Of a stretch of 64,000 nt of DNA, positions 1-8,717 are shown piece by piece. The position numbers were made by a program, and so were the translations under genes. Every line of letters begins with the position of its first letter. Position 1 is the first letter of the stretch. The notes under the pieces are model-generated. The model did no database searches, was not told the DNA's origin, and worked only from the letters and a program-made list of their open reading frames with translations. Source of the DNA: CAZRCG01 sp964598565 (GTDB lineage: Bacteria > Bdellovibrionota > UBA2394). The DNA lies in the NCBI GenBank assembly GCA_964598565.1, contig CAZRCG010000001.1:310001-374000 (forward strand), read 5' to 3'.

Positions 1-1194
1 TTCGACAGCCGCTCGGGCAGCCCTTTACGTAGAATCTATAGCGATTTTGAGGCAGCAGACCTTGCAGCCCCTCCCGGCCAAACCCTTTGGTATGCGCATC
101 CAGAAACCATAGTGAACGCTCAGCGTCTCAGCCTTGAGAAATACTTTTTGGAACTTATATCGGAGCTGGGATTTAAGGGCCGCGTCCCCAATTTGGTGCA
201 AAATTCAGCCTCTTTTCAGTGGGAATTGGAAGAATTTGAAGATTTACTTGAGTCCTTCACGCGAGACCCTAACTCTAGTGTTGCTTTTTCATCGTTCACA
301 GAGTCTTTGAAAAAATCGGTCGCACTGAGTCGGCTCACTTTGGTGTATCCTCGCCTGCCTACGAGGTTACGAGAATCGCTTGAGTCGCCTTTCTTGTTAT
401 TTGCTCTGGGATTGCCTCGACTGCCAACGTTTCTCTACCACATCAATCAAAGTGAGTGGCTATCGAGGTTTGATATTGTCGAGGCCGCCTGGCTCGACGG
501 CAGTCATAACGAAAATTATTATGATGCTTTTGTGCTCTATCCTATCCAACAAATGCAGGCACGCGGTTATGAGCAACTTGCATTGGCCATTCATTCGTAT
601 ATCAATTCTTCGCAGCCCTTCCCCCTGGATTGGTTTCGAAATGAATCTAGGGTACCCCTAGCTCTGAAGCTTGTTGTTCTCATTTTGCTGACACACAATC
701 ACCAGTCTGAGAATGCTCTCATTAAAGCCGTTGCTCTTAAATATGGCTTAGTCAAAAGCTATCAAATAGCATCGCTGATTAATCAAGCCTATCGACGAGA
801 AGAATCGTCTTGGAATCAGAATCAACGCGCTCATAGAACTCAAGATCACTACGAGATCCATTCAAAGGGTATCCCCTTTCTTGATGCCCGCCAAAAATGG
901 GAAATCGATATTTCGTTCTTCGCCAATACTCCCCAATGGATTCCCTATCATCAACGCTATCATTTCTACGGAGCATTCACTGTAGCCGCTCGCCTTGATA
1001 GGCACCTGCCTCCCCTAATGCCTCGGCTAAGTCACTCGAAACTGCGACGTATCGTCATTTATCTGGGACAGACTTATAAACGTTCGACGACGAGCTCAGA
1101 TGCCCAACAAACGGCTGAACAATTAGACAAAATGAAGATTTTTTATTCGGCAGGCGTCGATGCCTACCTCAAATTCAAGATGGAGCATGAATAG
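1..1194 (+). CDS. Hypothetical protein, 5' end outside the window
   Basis: The reading frame is open from the first base to the stop at 1192-1194, so the gene probably starts upstream of the window; a GTG at 112 is the first obvious internal start but nothing before it looks like a ribosome site. I do not recognise the family. The visible 397 or so residues contain no signal peptide or clear membrane segment. They are rich in aromatic and charged residues, with a basic C-terminal third. The gene converges on the glycerophosphodiesterase gene with 68 bp between stops and no visible terminator. No function is proposed. Confidence 0.6.
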   Translation, partial: FDSRSGSPLRRIYSDFEAADLAAPPGQTLWYAHPETIVNAQRLSLEKYFLELISELGFKGRVPNLVQNSASFQWELEEFEDLLESFTRDPNSSVAFSSFTESLKKSVALSRLTLVYPRLPTRLRESLESPFLLFALGLPRLPTFLYHINQSEWLSRFDIVEAAWLDGSHNENYYDAFVLYPIQQMQARGYEQLALAIHSYINSSQPFPLDWFRNESRVPLALKLVVLILLTHNHQSENALIKAVALKYGLVKSYQIASLINQAYRREESSWNQNQRAHRTQDHYEIHSKGIPFLDARQKWEIDISFFANTPQWIPYHQRYHFYGAFTVAARLDRHLPPLMPRLSHSKLRRIVIYLGQTYKRSTTSSDAQQTAEQLDKMKIFYSAGVDAYLKFKMEHE

Positions 1195-1262
1195 ACTCCA
1201 TCAAACCGCCTTGCTTCAGCGACAGTGCCTTAGTGTTTAGCCAATGCCCAAGGTTTCTGGCG

Positions 1263-2006
1263 TCAGGGCCCCTGATCTAAAAAATCACGTAAGGCAACGG
1301 GTCGATTAGAAATGAGGGCCTCCACAGGCAGCGGACTCTGAAGTGCTCGAGCCCAATCATGGGCTTCGTCGAGAGTCCAAATCCAAACCGGAGGAATGGC
1401 CTCACCCAGAGCGTCCCATGTTTGTTTCCACGGACGATCTAATATTTGTCGTGGCACATTCCAGCTATCGGCTTTGAATTCACGTTGGTAAAAAGGCAGG
1501 CGTTCGATATCGGATGTTTCAACAAGAAGACTCCTAGCGCCTAATTTGCGAGTCGGGTCCATGGTCTGCAAGGTTCGAAGTACCTCTCGATCAAACGATG
1601 AAAACCATATCTCACCCTGGGGTCTAATTTTTCCCAGTGTTCGTACAACTACCTCGACAAAAGGTCCTGGCCGATCGGAGCTTTTTAGCTCTAGGTTGAT
1701 TCGAGCGGTATGAAATTGAACCAATATTTCCTCGAGGCTGGGCATTGAATGCTGCGACTGAAGAATGCGCAGCGACTGAAGATCTTTCCAAAGACTGGTC
1801 TCAATGGAACCTTTAATTCCACAAAGACGCTTCAAGTGATCGTCATGAAATACAACAATCTGCCCGTCGCTGGTCATACGAAGATCGCATTCGAATCCGT
1901 CGGCCCCATTCTTTAGAGCCTCGTCAAACGCCTCCAGCGTATTTTCAGGAAAACGAGATGAATAACCGCGGTGAGCAATCGCCAGAGGTTTCTTAATAGT
2001 TTTCAA
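1263..2006 (-). CDS. ugpQ: Glycerophosphodiester phosphodiesterase family protein
   Basis: This 247-residue protein has the standard GDPD pattern: HRGYSSRFPENT at residues 13-24, an E-D metal pair in GFECDLRMT near 37-45, the HDDHLKR motif near 53, and LELKSS near 106. GDPD enzymes hydrolyse glycerophosphodiesters from phospholipid turnover to glycerol-3-phosphate and an alcohol. There is no signal peptide, so it is probably cytoplasmic. Its ATG lies inside the last 14 bases of the upstream mutase-peptidase gene, so the two are likely co-translated. Length is normal for the family. Substrate is not readable from sequence. Confidence 0.9.
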   Translation of the reverse strand: MKTIKKPLAIAHRGYSSRFPENTLEAFDEALKNGADGFECDLRMTSDGQIVVFHDDHLKRLCGIKGSIETSLWKDLQSLRILQSQHSMPSLEEILVQFHTARINLELKSSDRPGPFVEVVVRTLGKIRPQGEIWFSSFDREVLRTLQTMDPTRKLGARSLLVETSDIERLPFYQREFKADSWNVPRQILDRPWKQTWDALGEAIPPVWIWTLDEAHDWARALQSPLPVEALISNRPVALRDFLDQGP

Positions 2007-4950
2007 TGAGCTCCCTCATCCATCGATCTTCGATTTCACTGACCATGCCAACCTTCTCACCTTCATAAAAGTGAGCGAACATTAAGGCCTCACCCGACTT
2101 CGGAAATAAATAGCCGGCAATCGTACGCACTCCCTTAATTGACCCCGTCTTCACGCGAGCATGCCCCGATAGATCAATCAATCGCCTTCGGGCCGTACCG
2201 TCTTGACCTACAACGCTTAACGAACTTGCGAACTCTGGATAATGTCTATCTTGCGCTACCACTGCCAAAAATTGAGCTAAATCGTAGGTACGCATTTTGG
2301 TCACTCGAGAAAGGCCCGAAGCATTCTCCATTTTGAAATGACTCGAATCCAGGCGCGAACTCTTCCAACAATCTTCTAAAAAGCGCTGCGCTTTGGCTAC
2401 GGTGGCTGGAAGGCCCCCTACTTCGACTCCCGCTCTCAGGGCAATTAACTCAGATGCAAAATTGGTCGACAGTTTATTGACGTCTAAAAGAATTTTAGAA
2501 AGAGGCGGCGACTTCCATGTCAGCAAAGTTTTAAATGGAAGCATCTTCTCAACGGTCTTATAACGAGGCGATGGCCACTGCCCGCCCAACTCAATCCATC
2601 GCTGAACAATTTGGGTGGCGAGTGCCTCCAAAGGCTTCTCTAACGACCGATAAAAAATACGACCCTCGTCAGCGGGGGCCAATGTTCCTTGAATAGCAAT
2701 CTCACTGCGAGAAGCCTGATGAACCGAAAGTGAGCTCCTGGCACCTATTTTCACCGAGTTCTTGAGGGTTAAGCCAGAAATTCCCTGGGGTAAAATGGCC
2801 GCAAAAATTTGTCCGTCGAATGAGGCAGCCGCGGCGCCAAACGAATTGAAATTAAAGGGAATGGCCGTCAACAGCGCGTTGAACGCGCGATGGTCGTCGC
2901 CATCAAAGTCGGAAGAAAATGAAAGTTCGCTTGTGCCGAAGTATGAAATATCGAGAATCAAATCGCCCTCAATTTTTTTGATGCCATAGAGAACACGCAG
3001 ACGATCTAAGACTTCTCTGAGTTCCTCGATAACAAATCGAGGGTCGCCTCCTCCTCTGACAATGAGGGGCCCTTTTAGAACCCCCCCTTGAATGGAGCCA
3101 GTTGTGCCGAAAAGTGTTTCAAATTGATAGGCAGCTCCTAATTTACTGAGTGCACACCCTGTGGACACAAGCTTCGCCACACTGGCAGGTGACTGCAAGC
3201 GCCTACTATCGTGCGCAAAAACTTCTTTTCCATCTCGTGTGACAACAGAAAAGCTGACTCCTTTGCCTAACGGGGCCACCACGGCCTTCAATCGACTGGC
3301 TATCGCCGAGGTAGGCGCTGAGGTTGAAACCGAAGTCGAGACAGGCGATGCCCACAGCGAAAATTCTCCCATCAGCCCGAAGCCAGCCAGAATGGCAAAA
3401 AGAAAAGCCGTGGCGAGTCCTCCCACTTGTCTCAACACATCGGCCATTTCTCCAAGGGTCACTTTACTTTCAATAGCCGTCATCAGAGCTTCGCCAACAT
3501 GGGCGCTACCTTCACTCGAGAGCTTGCGAGCCTCGGAGTCTAAATTTTTGAGTGCGCGATCGACTAAAGCAGCCTTGCGTTTCGATTTAAATTTTTTCAA
3601 GCGCGATTTTTGGTCTCGCGCTACCTTGGCGTTTAAGCGATGGAGACGCTCAAAAGGCTTTTCATCCTTTTGGTGGCAATTAACTCCCACGACTTTGAGT
3701 TCACCAGAATCAATTTTCTTTTGCGCTTCAAAAGCCGCCCGCTGAATCTCGCCTTGAATGAATCCATTTCGAATGCAAGCCAAGACGCCCCCCTTCGATT
3801 CCACGAGATCAAAAATACCGCGAATCTCGTTCTCGAGCCGTTCCATCCACTGGGCCAAGGCCACCGAGCCCTCCATCGGGTCGACCTCGTCGACGAGGCC
3901 CGTTTCGGCTGCGAGAATCTGCTGAGTTCGTAGCGCTAATAGCGCACTTTCTTCGGTCGGTAGCGCGAGAGCTTCATCAAATCCGTTTGTATGAAGACTT
4001 TGAGCCCCACCTAATACGGCAGCCATCGCTTGATAGGCCACTCGAACGGCATTATTAATGGGTTGTTGAGCGGTAAGAGTGGAGCCCGCCGTTTGAGCGT
4101 GAAACTTCAACGCAAGCCATTTGGGATCGGCATCAAATCGCTTACGCATTTCTTCAGCATAAATTTTTCGCGCCACTCTAAACTTGGCAATCTCTTCAAA
4201 AAATCGATTATGAACATTAAAAAAGAAGGTAAGCCGAGGAACAAAATCGGCAAGAGCAAGACCCGCTTGCTTCGCCTGTTCTACATACGTAAACGCGTTT
4301 AGAAGTGTGAACGCAATTTCCTGGGCGGCCGTCGCACCCGCTTCTCGAATATGGTAGCCCGAAATACTAATGGGATTCCATTTTGGCAGGTAATGGTGAG
4401 CAAAGCGAAACGAATCAGAGACAAGTTTGAGTGAAAAATCTGCCGGATAAATATAAGTACCTCGAGCAATATACTCTTTTAAAATATCATTTTGAATCGT
4501 ACCGCGCAGGCTGTCTAACCGAATTCCACGTTTCTTGGCGACGGAGGCATACAGGGCCAGCAAGGTAAGTGCGGTCGAATTGATAGTCATCGAGGCCGAA
4601 ATTGTAGCGAGGGGAATCTTAGCGAGCAAAATCTCCATATCTTCCAAACTTGAAATAGCAACCCCCGTACGACCCACTTCGCCATCGGCCATAGGATGGT
4701 CAGAGTCATAGCCCATCTGGGTAGGCAAATCGAAGGCACACGAAATGCCCGTTTGACCCGCCTTGAGCAGATAGTGAAAACGTTCATTCGTTTCTTTGGC
4801 CGACCCAAAGCCTGAGTACTGCCGCATGGTCCAAACCTTGTCGCGATACATCGTACGATAGGGCCCTCGAACATACGGAAAGTCTCCTGGCCCGGGCACG
4901 GCAGAATCGAAGCTCTTCAAAACATCTGCTTGGTGGTCGTCGTTCTTCAT
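1993..4950 (-). CDS. Fusion: methylmalonyl-CoA mutase-type large domain + PBP4-type D-Ala-D-Ala carboxypeptidase
   Basis: One uninterrupted frame encodes two unrelated proteins. Residues about 1-510 are the TIM-barrel half of a B12-dependent acyl-CoA mutase (RQYSGFG, AFDLPTQMGYDSDHP, GYHIREAG, QSLHTNGFDEA). The B12-binding half is absent, as in two-subunit mutases. Residues about 511-530 form a hydrophobic segment resembling a signal peptide. After that comes a complete PBP4/DacB module with SxxK (SVAKL), an S-x-N motif (STN) and KTG (RVKTGSIKG). I chose ATG 4950, where the mutase domain begins; an upstream start at 5013 would overlap the divergent gene. If made as one chain, the mutase would sit in the cytoplasm and the peptidase outside the membrane. 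A lost stop codon, an internal start for dacB (for example GTG at 3424-3426) or a sequencing error are alternatives. Confidence 0.8.
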   Translation of the reverse strand: MKNDDHQADVLKSFDSAVPGPGDFPYVRGPYRTMYRDKVWTMRQYSGFGSAKETNERFHYLLKAGQTGISCAFDLPTQMGYDSDHPMADGEVGRTGVAISSLEDMEILLAKIPLATISASMTINSTALTLLALYASVAKKRGIRLDSLRGTIQNDILKEYIARGTYIYPADFSLKLVSDSFRFAHHYLPKWNPISISGYHIREAGATAAQEIAFTLLNAFTYVEQAKQAGLALADFVPRLTFFFNVHNRFFEEIAKFRVARKIYAEEMRKRFDADPKWLALKFHAQTAGSTLTAQQPINNAVRVAYQAMAAVLGGAQSLHTNGFDEALALPTEESALLALRTQQILAAETGLVDEVDPMEGSVALAQWMERLENEIRGIFDLVESKGGVLACIRNGFIQGEIQRAAFEAQKKIDSGELKVVGVNCHQKDEKPFERLHRLNAKVARDQKSRLKKFKSKRKAALVDRALKNLDSEARKLSSEGSAHVGEALMTAIESKVTLGEMADVLRQVGGLATAFLFAILAGFGLMGEFSLWASPVSTSVSTSAPTSAIASRLKAVVAPLGKGVSFSVVTRDGKEVFAHDSRRLQSPASVAKLVSTGCALSKLGAAYQFETLFGTTGSIQGGVLKGPLIVRGGGDPRFVIEELREVLDRLRVLYGIKKIEGDLILDISYFGTSELSFSSDFDGDDHRAFNALLTAIPFNFNSFGAAAASFDGQIFAAILPQGISGLTLKNSVKIGARSSLSVHQASRSEIAIQGTLAPADEGRIFYRSLEKPLEALATQIVQRWIELGGQWPSPRYKTVEKMLPFKTLLTWKSPPLSKILLDVNKLSTNFASELIALRAGVEVGGLPATVAKAQRFLEDCWKSSRLDSSHFKMENASGLSRVTKMRTYDLAQFLAVVAQDRHYPEFASSLSVVGQDGTARRRLIDLSGHARVKTGSIKGVRTIAGYLFPKSGEALMFAHFYEGEKVGMVSEIEDRWMRELIENY

Positions 4951-4968
4951 AATACACTCGAGGAAGAT

Positions 4969-5640
4969 ATGTTTTTTTCCATTTCTATTTTTAGCAGCTT
5001 TCGCTCTCACCATCGATTGAAATGTCTTTTGTCATGTATCGTAGGCTTAATCGCTCTTTTTGGACTTGATTCGACGCTTAGGGCTCAGTCGGCTTACGAA
5101 GATCAACTACGACTGATTGATCGCGATGACCTACACAGTATTCACAAAAAACTTTATACCAAGCGCGGACGCCATGAAATTTCACTGGGCCTCGGTGGCA
5201 TTCCAAGCCACGGAGGCTACGGATTGGCCACCGCTAGCTATACGTACCATATGTTTGAGAATCTAGGCTTTGAAGCTGCGTCGGGTGGCTGGGCCTTTCA
5301 AACAAACACCAGCGGTAAATTTTTATTTTATCAGGGCTCGTTAGCTTTTTCTCCTCTCTACGGAAAACTTTCACTTTTCACATGGGGAGTGGCTAATTTT
5401 GATATCTACGTCATCGGCGGGGCCGGCGTGGTGAGCTATACCAACCAAACACTCGGATCGTCGTTTATGGGAAATATTGGGCTAGGCCAACGCTTCTTCA
5501 TCAACGATTTTCTTTCGGTACGCGTAGAATATCGCGACTATTTATATAAGCAAAATGTATTAAATTCAGCCCGTGTCTTACACAATCACGCCATTGTCGC
5601 GCTGATTTCTTTAATGCTACCCTTGAGGCCTCAATACTAA
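4969..5640 (+). CDS. Outer-membrane beta-barrel protein
   Basis: ATG 4969 is preceded by GAGGAAG at the right distance; the frame is open further upstream but lacks a better start. A signal peptide is visible (LSCIVGLIALFGL, cleavage near LRAQS). The rest is about 180 residues of alternating polar and aromatic strands with many glycines, ending in a strand-like tail, as expected for an eight-strand barrel. Proteins of this kind are known in deltaproteobacteria beside TPR proteins of the adventurous-gliding set. The stop overlaps the next start as TAATG, so the two genes are translationally coupled. It is divergent from the mutase fusion, with only 18 bp between starts. Exact function is unknown. 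Confidence 0.75.
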   Translation: MFFSISIFSSFRSHHRLKCLLSCIVGLIALFGLDSTLRAQSAYEDQLRLIDRDDLHSIHKKLYTKRGRHEISLGLGGIPSHGGYGLATASYTYHMFENLGFEAASGGWAFQTNTSGKFLFYQGSLAFSPLYGKLSLFTWGVANFDIYVIGGAGVVSYTNQTLGSSFMGNIGLGQRFFINDFLSVRVEYRDYLYKQNVLNSARVLHNHAIVALISLMLPLRPQY

Positions 5641-6890
5641 TGAAGAACTGCTGCTTAACCGTGTCGATCGTCTCGATTCTGTTGTTAAGTTTGGCAGCGC
5701 TTTCGCCTTTAACTGCCAAGGGTGGTGACGCCATACGTCATTTAGCTCCCATTACCGCGCTCTTGTTTGATGCTCGAGAGGGAAACGAAGCCCCGCTGCT
5801 TAAATCGTACTTCGACCAAGAGATCGACTATTTTTTGGATATCGAATCGCCTCGCTCCAATGTGGCTCGCGAGCTCTATGCCTTGCGAGAAGCGGGACGT
5901 TCAATCGAGGTAGGTAATTTCACCGATGCCGAAAGCCGCATTCGTTCTCTGAGTCGTTTTAACGATCACAAGACGTATCTGCGAGGGGCTCTCCTTGCGG
6001 CGCAGGGTCGCTATGAAAGCTCGTTAGAGGAATTTCGAAAGCTCATAGATCGGCGCCAGCATCTCTCTCGCAATTTGATGTCTTTGGCGTTTATGGGGGC
6101 CGCTCGCATATTTCATGAGGTCGCCGATTACTCACAAGCCATTTATCATTACAATCAAGTACGACCTATTGACCCACAATTTTTTCAAGCAGTATTTGAG
6201 AAGTCTTGGTCGCTCTATTTGAACGGCGATATGAATGGGTCCATTGGCGCCACTGTCTCTTTCATGTCGCCTTATTTTGATAAGTCGTTTTATCCCGAAG
6301 CCATGATCGTGCGCGCTGCGTCATTTTATCAGCTTTGCATCTTTGATCGCGCCTCCGATACAGTAGAATCATTTAAGAGAAGTGCCGAACCTTTGCGCGC
6401 TGAGATGGCTCAGCTTCTCAATCAACCCGCTGAGTCTTGGGCCTTTGATGAGAAGAGACTCTCGCAAATCAACGGACAAATTATGGGTGGCCTCATGGCC
6501 GATCGTGAGTTTCGCGCCAATACGCGGGCTTATTTATTGCTTCGTCATGAAGTGACTCGCTTGCAAGGCACCTATCGAACAACCGCACAGCGCATTTTAG
6601 ATTTTGTGAGATCTCAGATGATCACAGAAGCGAGGTCGACATTGAAACGAATGGAAAGCCAACTGAGAGATCAGCTCGCCCAAGCAGATATTATCCAACT
6701 TGAGATCTTACAGACCGGCGCCAATGTTTTGTTAGGTGAAGATTTTAAGCAGAGTGTCCCCGTAAAAATTCTAGATTTAGCCTCCGTAGATTTCGACGAA
6801 ATGGTTCAGTTCTGGCCATTTAAAAAAGAGTTTTGGCTCGACGAACTAGGCTCACATTACTCGGGCTTGAAGTCACACTGCGATTCGTAA
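5640..6890 (+). CDS. Exported TPR-repeat protein, gliding-accessory (GltE-like) type
   Basis: This 416-residue protein has a signal peptide (VSIVSILLLSLAALSPLTA) without a lipobox cysteine. TPR-like helices run from about 80 to 250 (AKSRIRSL-type pairs, AIYHYNQVRPIDPQF), followed by a long helical stretch near 290-350. It ends with WPFKKEFWLDELG; a WPF...W.DELG tail is one I associate with myxobacterial gliding-motility TPR proteins, from memory rather than a search. It is coupled to the outer-membrane barrel gene upstream. Together they suggest an envelope complex in which the periplasmic TPR protein meets the barrel. The functional assignment is inference. Confidence 0.65.
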   Translation: MKNCCLTVSIVSILLLSLAALSPLTAKGGDAIRHLAPITALLFDAREGNEAPLLKSYFDQEIDYFLDIESPRSNVARELYALREAGRSIEVGNFTDAESRIRSLSRFNDHKTYLRGALLAAQGRYESSLEEFRKLIDRRQHLSRNLMSLAFMGAARIFHEVADYSQAIYHYNQVRPIDPQFFQAVFEKSWSLYLNGDMNGSIGATVSFMSPYFDKSFYPEAMIVRAASFYQLCIFDRASDTVESFKRSAEPLRAEMAQLLNQPAESWAFDEKRLSQINGQIMGGLMADREFRANTRAYLLLRHEVTRLQGTYRTTAQRILDFVRSQMITEARSTLKRMESQLRDQLAQADIIQLEILQTGANVLLGEDFKQSVPVKILDLASVDFDEMVQFWPFKKEFWLDELGSHYSGLKSHCDS

Positions 6891-7064
6891 AGCATCACGC
6901 TCATGCTGCAATACGTCAAGGACTAAAGTCCGTGAGGCACTCCTATTGCCATTTTCAATCTCCGAACCATTGACAGGCGCTTCTATTCTATGAACGCTCG
7001 TATTGTTAGCGATGGCTTAGCCTTAACTAACAGAGAAAACGTGAACCAAATTTGAACTAACAAA

Positions 7065-7081
7065 GGGATGGGTGACATCCC
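7065..7081 (+). promoter_or_regulatory. Hairpin immediately upstream of a ribosome binding site
   Basis: GGGATG (7065-7070) and CATCCC (7076-7081) form a perfect 6-bp stem with a 5-nt loop. The Shine-Dalgarno GAGGAG starts two bases later, before ATG 7096. Such a stem could protect the 5' end of a highly expressed outer-membrane protein mRNA or tune ribosome access. No convincing promoter was found in 6891-7064. Confidence 0.35.
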
Positions 7082-7095
7082 GAGGAGATACAAAC

Positions 7096-7926
7096 ATGAA
7101 ATTTGCCATTACATTGGCCCTCGTGAGTGCGACTGCCGTTTCGGCCAGTCCCTATTATGTGGGCGAAAACCTTACCCCGAAAAATCATATTACCTTGGGA
7201 TTCAACGATACTCCCACCAAAAAAGATGCAGGTGCTACTGCGAAGACCGGCAATATTATGGCCCTTGATTTGGATGCCAACTACAATGTGACCGAGAATG
7301 TGCCGGTTCGTTTAAATGCACCCATTTATTTCATTAATAAGAATGCTACTACGACCTCAACTTCGCGAAACAGCTTTGGAAATATTCAACTTGGGACAGG
7401 TTGGAATATGAAGTTTGTATCGTCAGACCAGAGCTGGAACTATGGCTACGCCGCAACAATCGACACCTATCTGCCAACGTCTCGTAAGGACGAAGCTGAT
7501 AGAGTTGCGCAGGTCAATCCCTCTACCGATCTCTATCGCTATGCGACTAAGACGACAACCGCTCTGCCTACCTTGGGTCTGTTTGCAGGCACGGATATCT
7601 TCTCAGCGAAAGTTAATCTTGGCCTTGCTTACTCTCGAGTTAGCACGACTGGCGTTACTGACAAGAACCGTTTAAGCATGCCAGCGCAAGTGGCTGCCAC
7701 ATGGCACGCTCTTCCTAACTTGCATTTGAATGCTGAGTACAATGCGATTGCGCTCGATACCGCAACGGCTAGTACCGGCAAGCGATTGCGACATGGCATG
7801 AGCCCTTCGATTTCTGGAAACTATGAGGCGCTCTTGGCATCCGCCTATGTGACTGTGCCTTTTGATTCTACAACTCGAGATCTTACAGCGGTCTCTTTTG
7901 GTTTGAACGCTGGTTACTCATTCTAA
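7096..7926 (+). CDS. Outer-membrane porin-like protein
   Basis: ATG 7096 follows a good GAGGAG site and starts a clean signal peptide (MKFAITLALVSATAVSA, cleavage before SPYYVG). An in-frame start 24 bases upstream is unlikely because it would put charged residues ahead of the signal. The mature 260 residues alternate strand and turn segments with many Thr, Asn and Ala and end in NAGYSF; a terminal phenylalanine is the usual signal for BAM-dependent barrel insertion. No homologue is recognised. The gene is monocistronic, bounded by a strong terminator, which suggests an abundant envelope protein. Confidence 0.75.
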   Translation: MKFAITLALVSATAVSASPYYVGENLTPKNHITLGFNDTPTKKDAGATAKTGNIMALDLDANYNVTENVPVRLNAPIYFINKNATTTSTSRNSFGNIQLGTGWNMKFVSSDQSWNYGYAATIDTYLPTSRKDEADRVAQVNPSTDLYRYATKTTTALPTLGLFAGTDIFSAKVNLGLAYSRVSTTGVTDKNRLSMPAQVAATWHALPNLHLNAEYNAIALDTATASTGKRLRHGMSPSISGNYEALLASAYVTVPFDSTTRDLTAVSFGLNAGYSF

Positions 7927-7967
7927 TAGCTTTTGTTTTAGACACTGCTGTGTCTTTTATGATTGCA

Positions 7968-8003
7968 CCCCCGCCAGAGTATTCTGAGCGGGGGTTTTTT
8001 GTT
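7968..8003 (+). terminator. Rho-independent terminator
   Basis: CCCCCGC (7968-7974) pairs with GCGGGGG (7988-7994), the stem continues inward with CAGA/TCTG, and the right arm runs straight into TTTTTTG. It lies 42 bp after the stop of the porin-like gene. Confidence 0.9.
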
Positions 8004-8133
8004 TTGAGAGAAAAGTATATTCTCGCTGAGGTTCTGGGACTACCCAGATAAATCATAAAATTTTGTTGCGAGACGGCTCAGACGGAGCCTAATGAAGTAC
8101 CCAAGCCCAAGCAGATATTGTAGGATCCCTCTT

Positions 8134-8679
8134 ATGGCTAGTGAATCAAAAGCAATTGAAATGAATACTTCTTGCCCTGAATTTAACCTGAAGGGCATCG
8201 ATGGAAGAATGCATACACTCTCTTCGTATTCTACCGCTCAACTTCTTGTTGTCGGATTTACCTGCAATCATTGCCCCTACGTGCAGGCCTATGAGAGTCG
8301 TCTCATGGACGCTGTTTCGAAGTGGAAAGATCGTTCTGTGGCCTTCGTTTGCATTAACGCAAACGATGCAACGTCTTATCCCGAAGACTCGTTCGAAAAA
8401 ATGATCGAACGAGCCCATCGTCTCCAATTTAATTTTGATTATTTATATGACGAAACTCAATCAGTGGCGCGCGCTTTTAATGCCGCCTGCACCCCTGAGT
8501 TTTATGTCTACGATGAAAAACGTAGGCTTCGATATCATGGACGCTTGGACGATAGCCCAAAAGATGCTCAAGCCGTGAAGAATAAATATTTAGAGAACGC
8601 CGTCGAGGCGCTTCTAGCGGGCCAAGCCCCTGAGCCGACCCAAACCTCGGCTATCGGATGCAGCATCAAGTGGAAATAA
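8134..8679 (+). CDS. Thioredoxin-fold redoxin (AhpC/TSA-like)
   Basis: The 181-residue protein from ATG 8134 (AGGA 8 bases upstream) has a peroxiredoxin/thioredoxin fold: SCPEFNLKGIDG at the start, a CNHCPY active site near residue 45 and the later C-TPEFYVYDE element with the cis-proline region. CxxC redoxins with CNHCPY are common in bacteria and act on protein disulfides or peroxides. There is no signal peptide in this reading, so it is cytoplasmic. A start at 8092 would add 14 residues without a ribosome site. The gene stands alone and converges on metH. Confidence 0.85.
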   Translation: MASESKAIEMNTSCPEFNLKGIDGRMHTLSSYSTAQLLVVGFTCNHCPYVQAYESRLMDAVSKWKDRSVAFVCINANDATSYPEDSFEKMIERAHRLQFNFDYLYDETQSVARAFNAACTPEFYVYDEKRRLRYHGRLDDSPKDAQAVKNKYLENAVEALLAGQAPEPTQTSAIGCSIKWK

Positions 8680-8717
8680 TCATGAATCTGACAGATCAGA
8701 ACGAGACTACCAGCGAC

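Noticed and set aside
3418..3426. GTG as an independent dacB start inside the fusion
   Set aside because: No ribosome site precedes it and the mutase frame runs on without a stop; kept only as an alternative explanation.
3161..3745. 194-codon plus-strand frame opposite the mutase-PBP4 gene
   Set aside because: It is antisense to well-conserved mutase and signal sequence and has a biased Ala/Ser/Arg composition typical of a shadow frame.
6970..6975. TTGACA as a -35 box for the porin-like gene
   Set aside because: No acceptable -10 at 16-18 bases; nearest AT-rich hexamers are 13 and 25 bases away.
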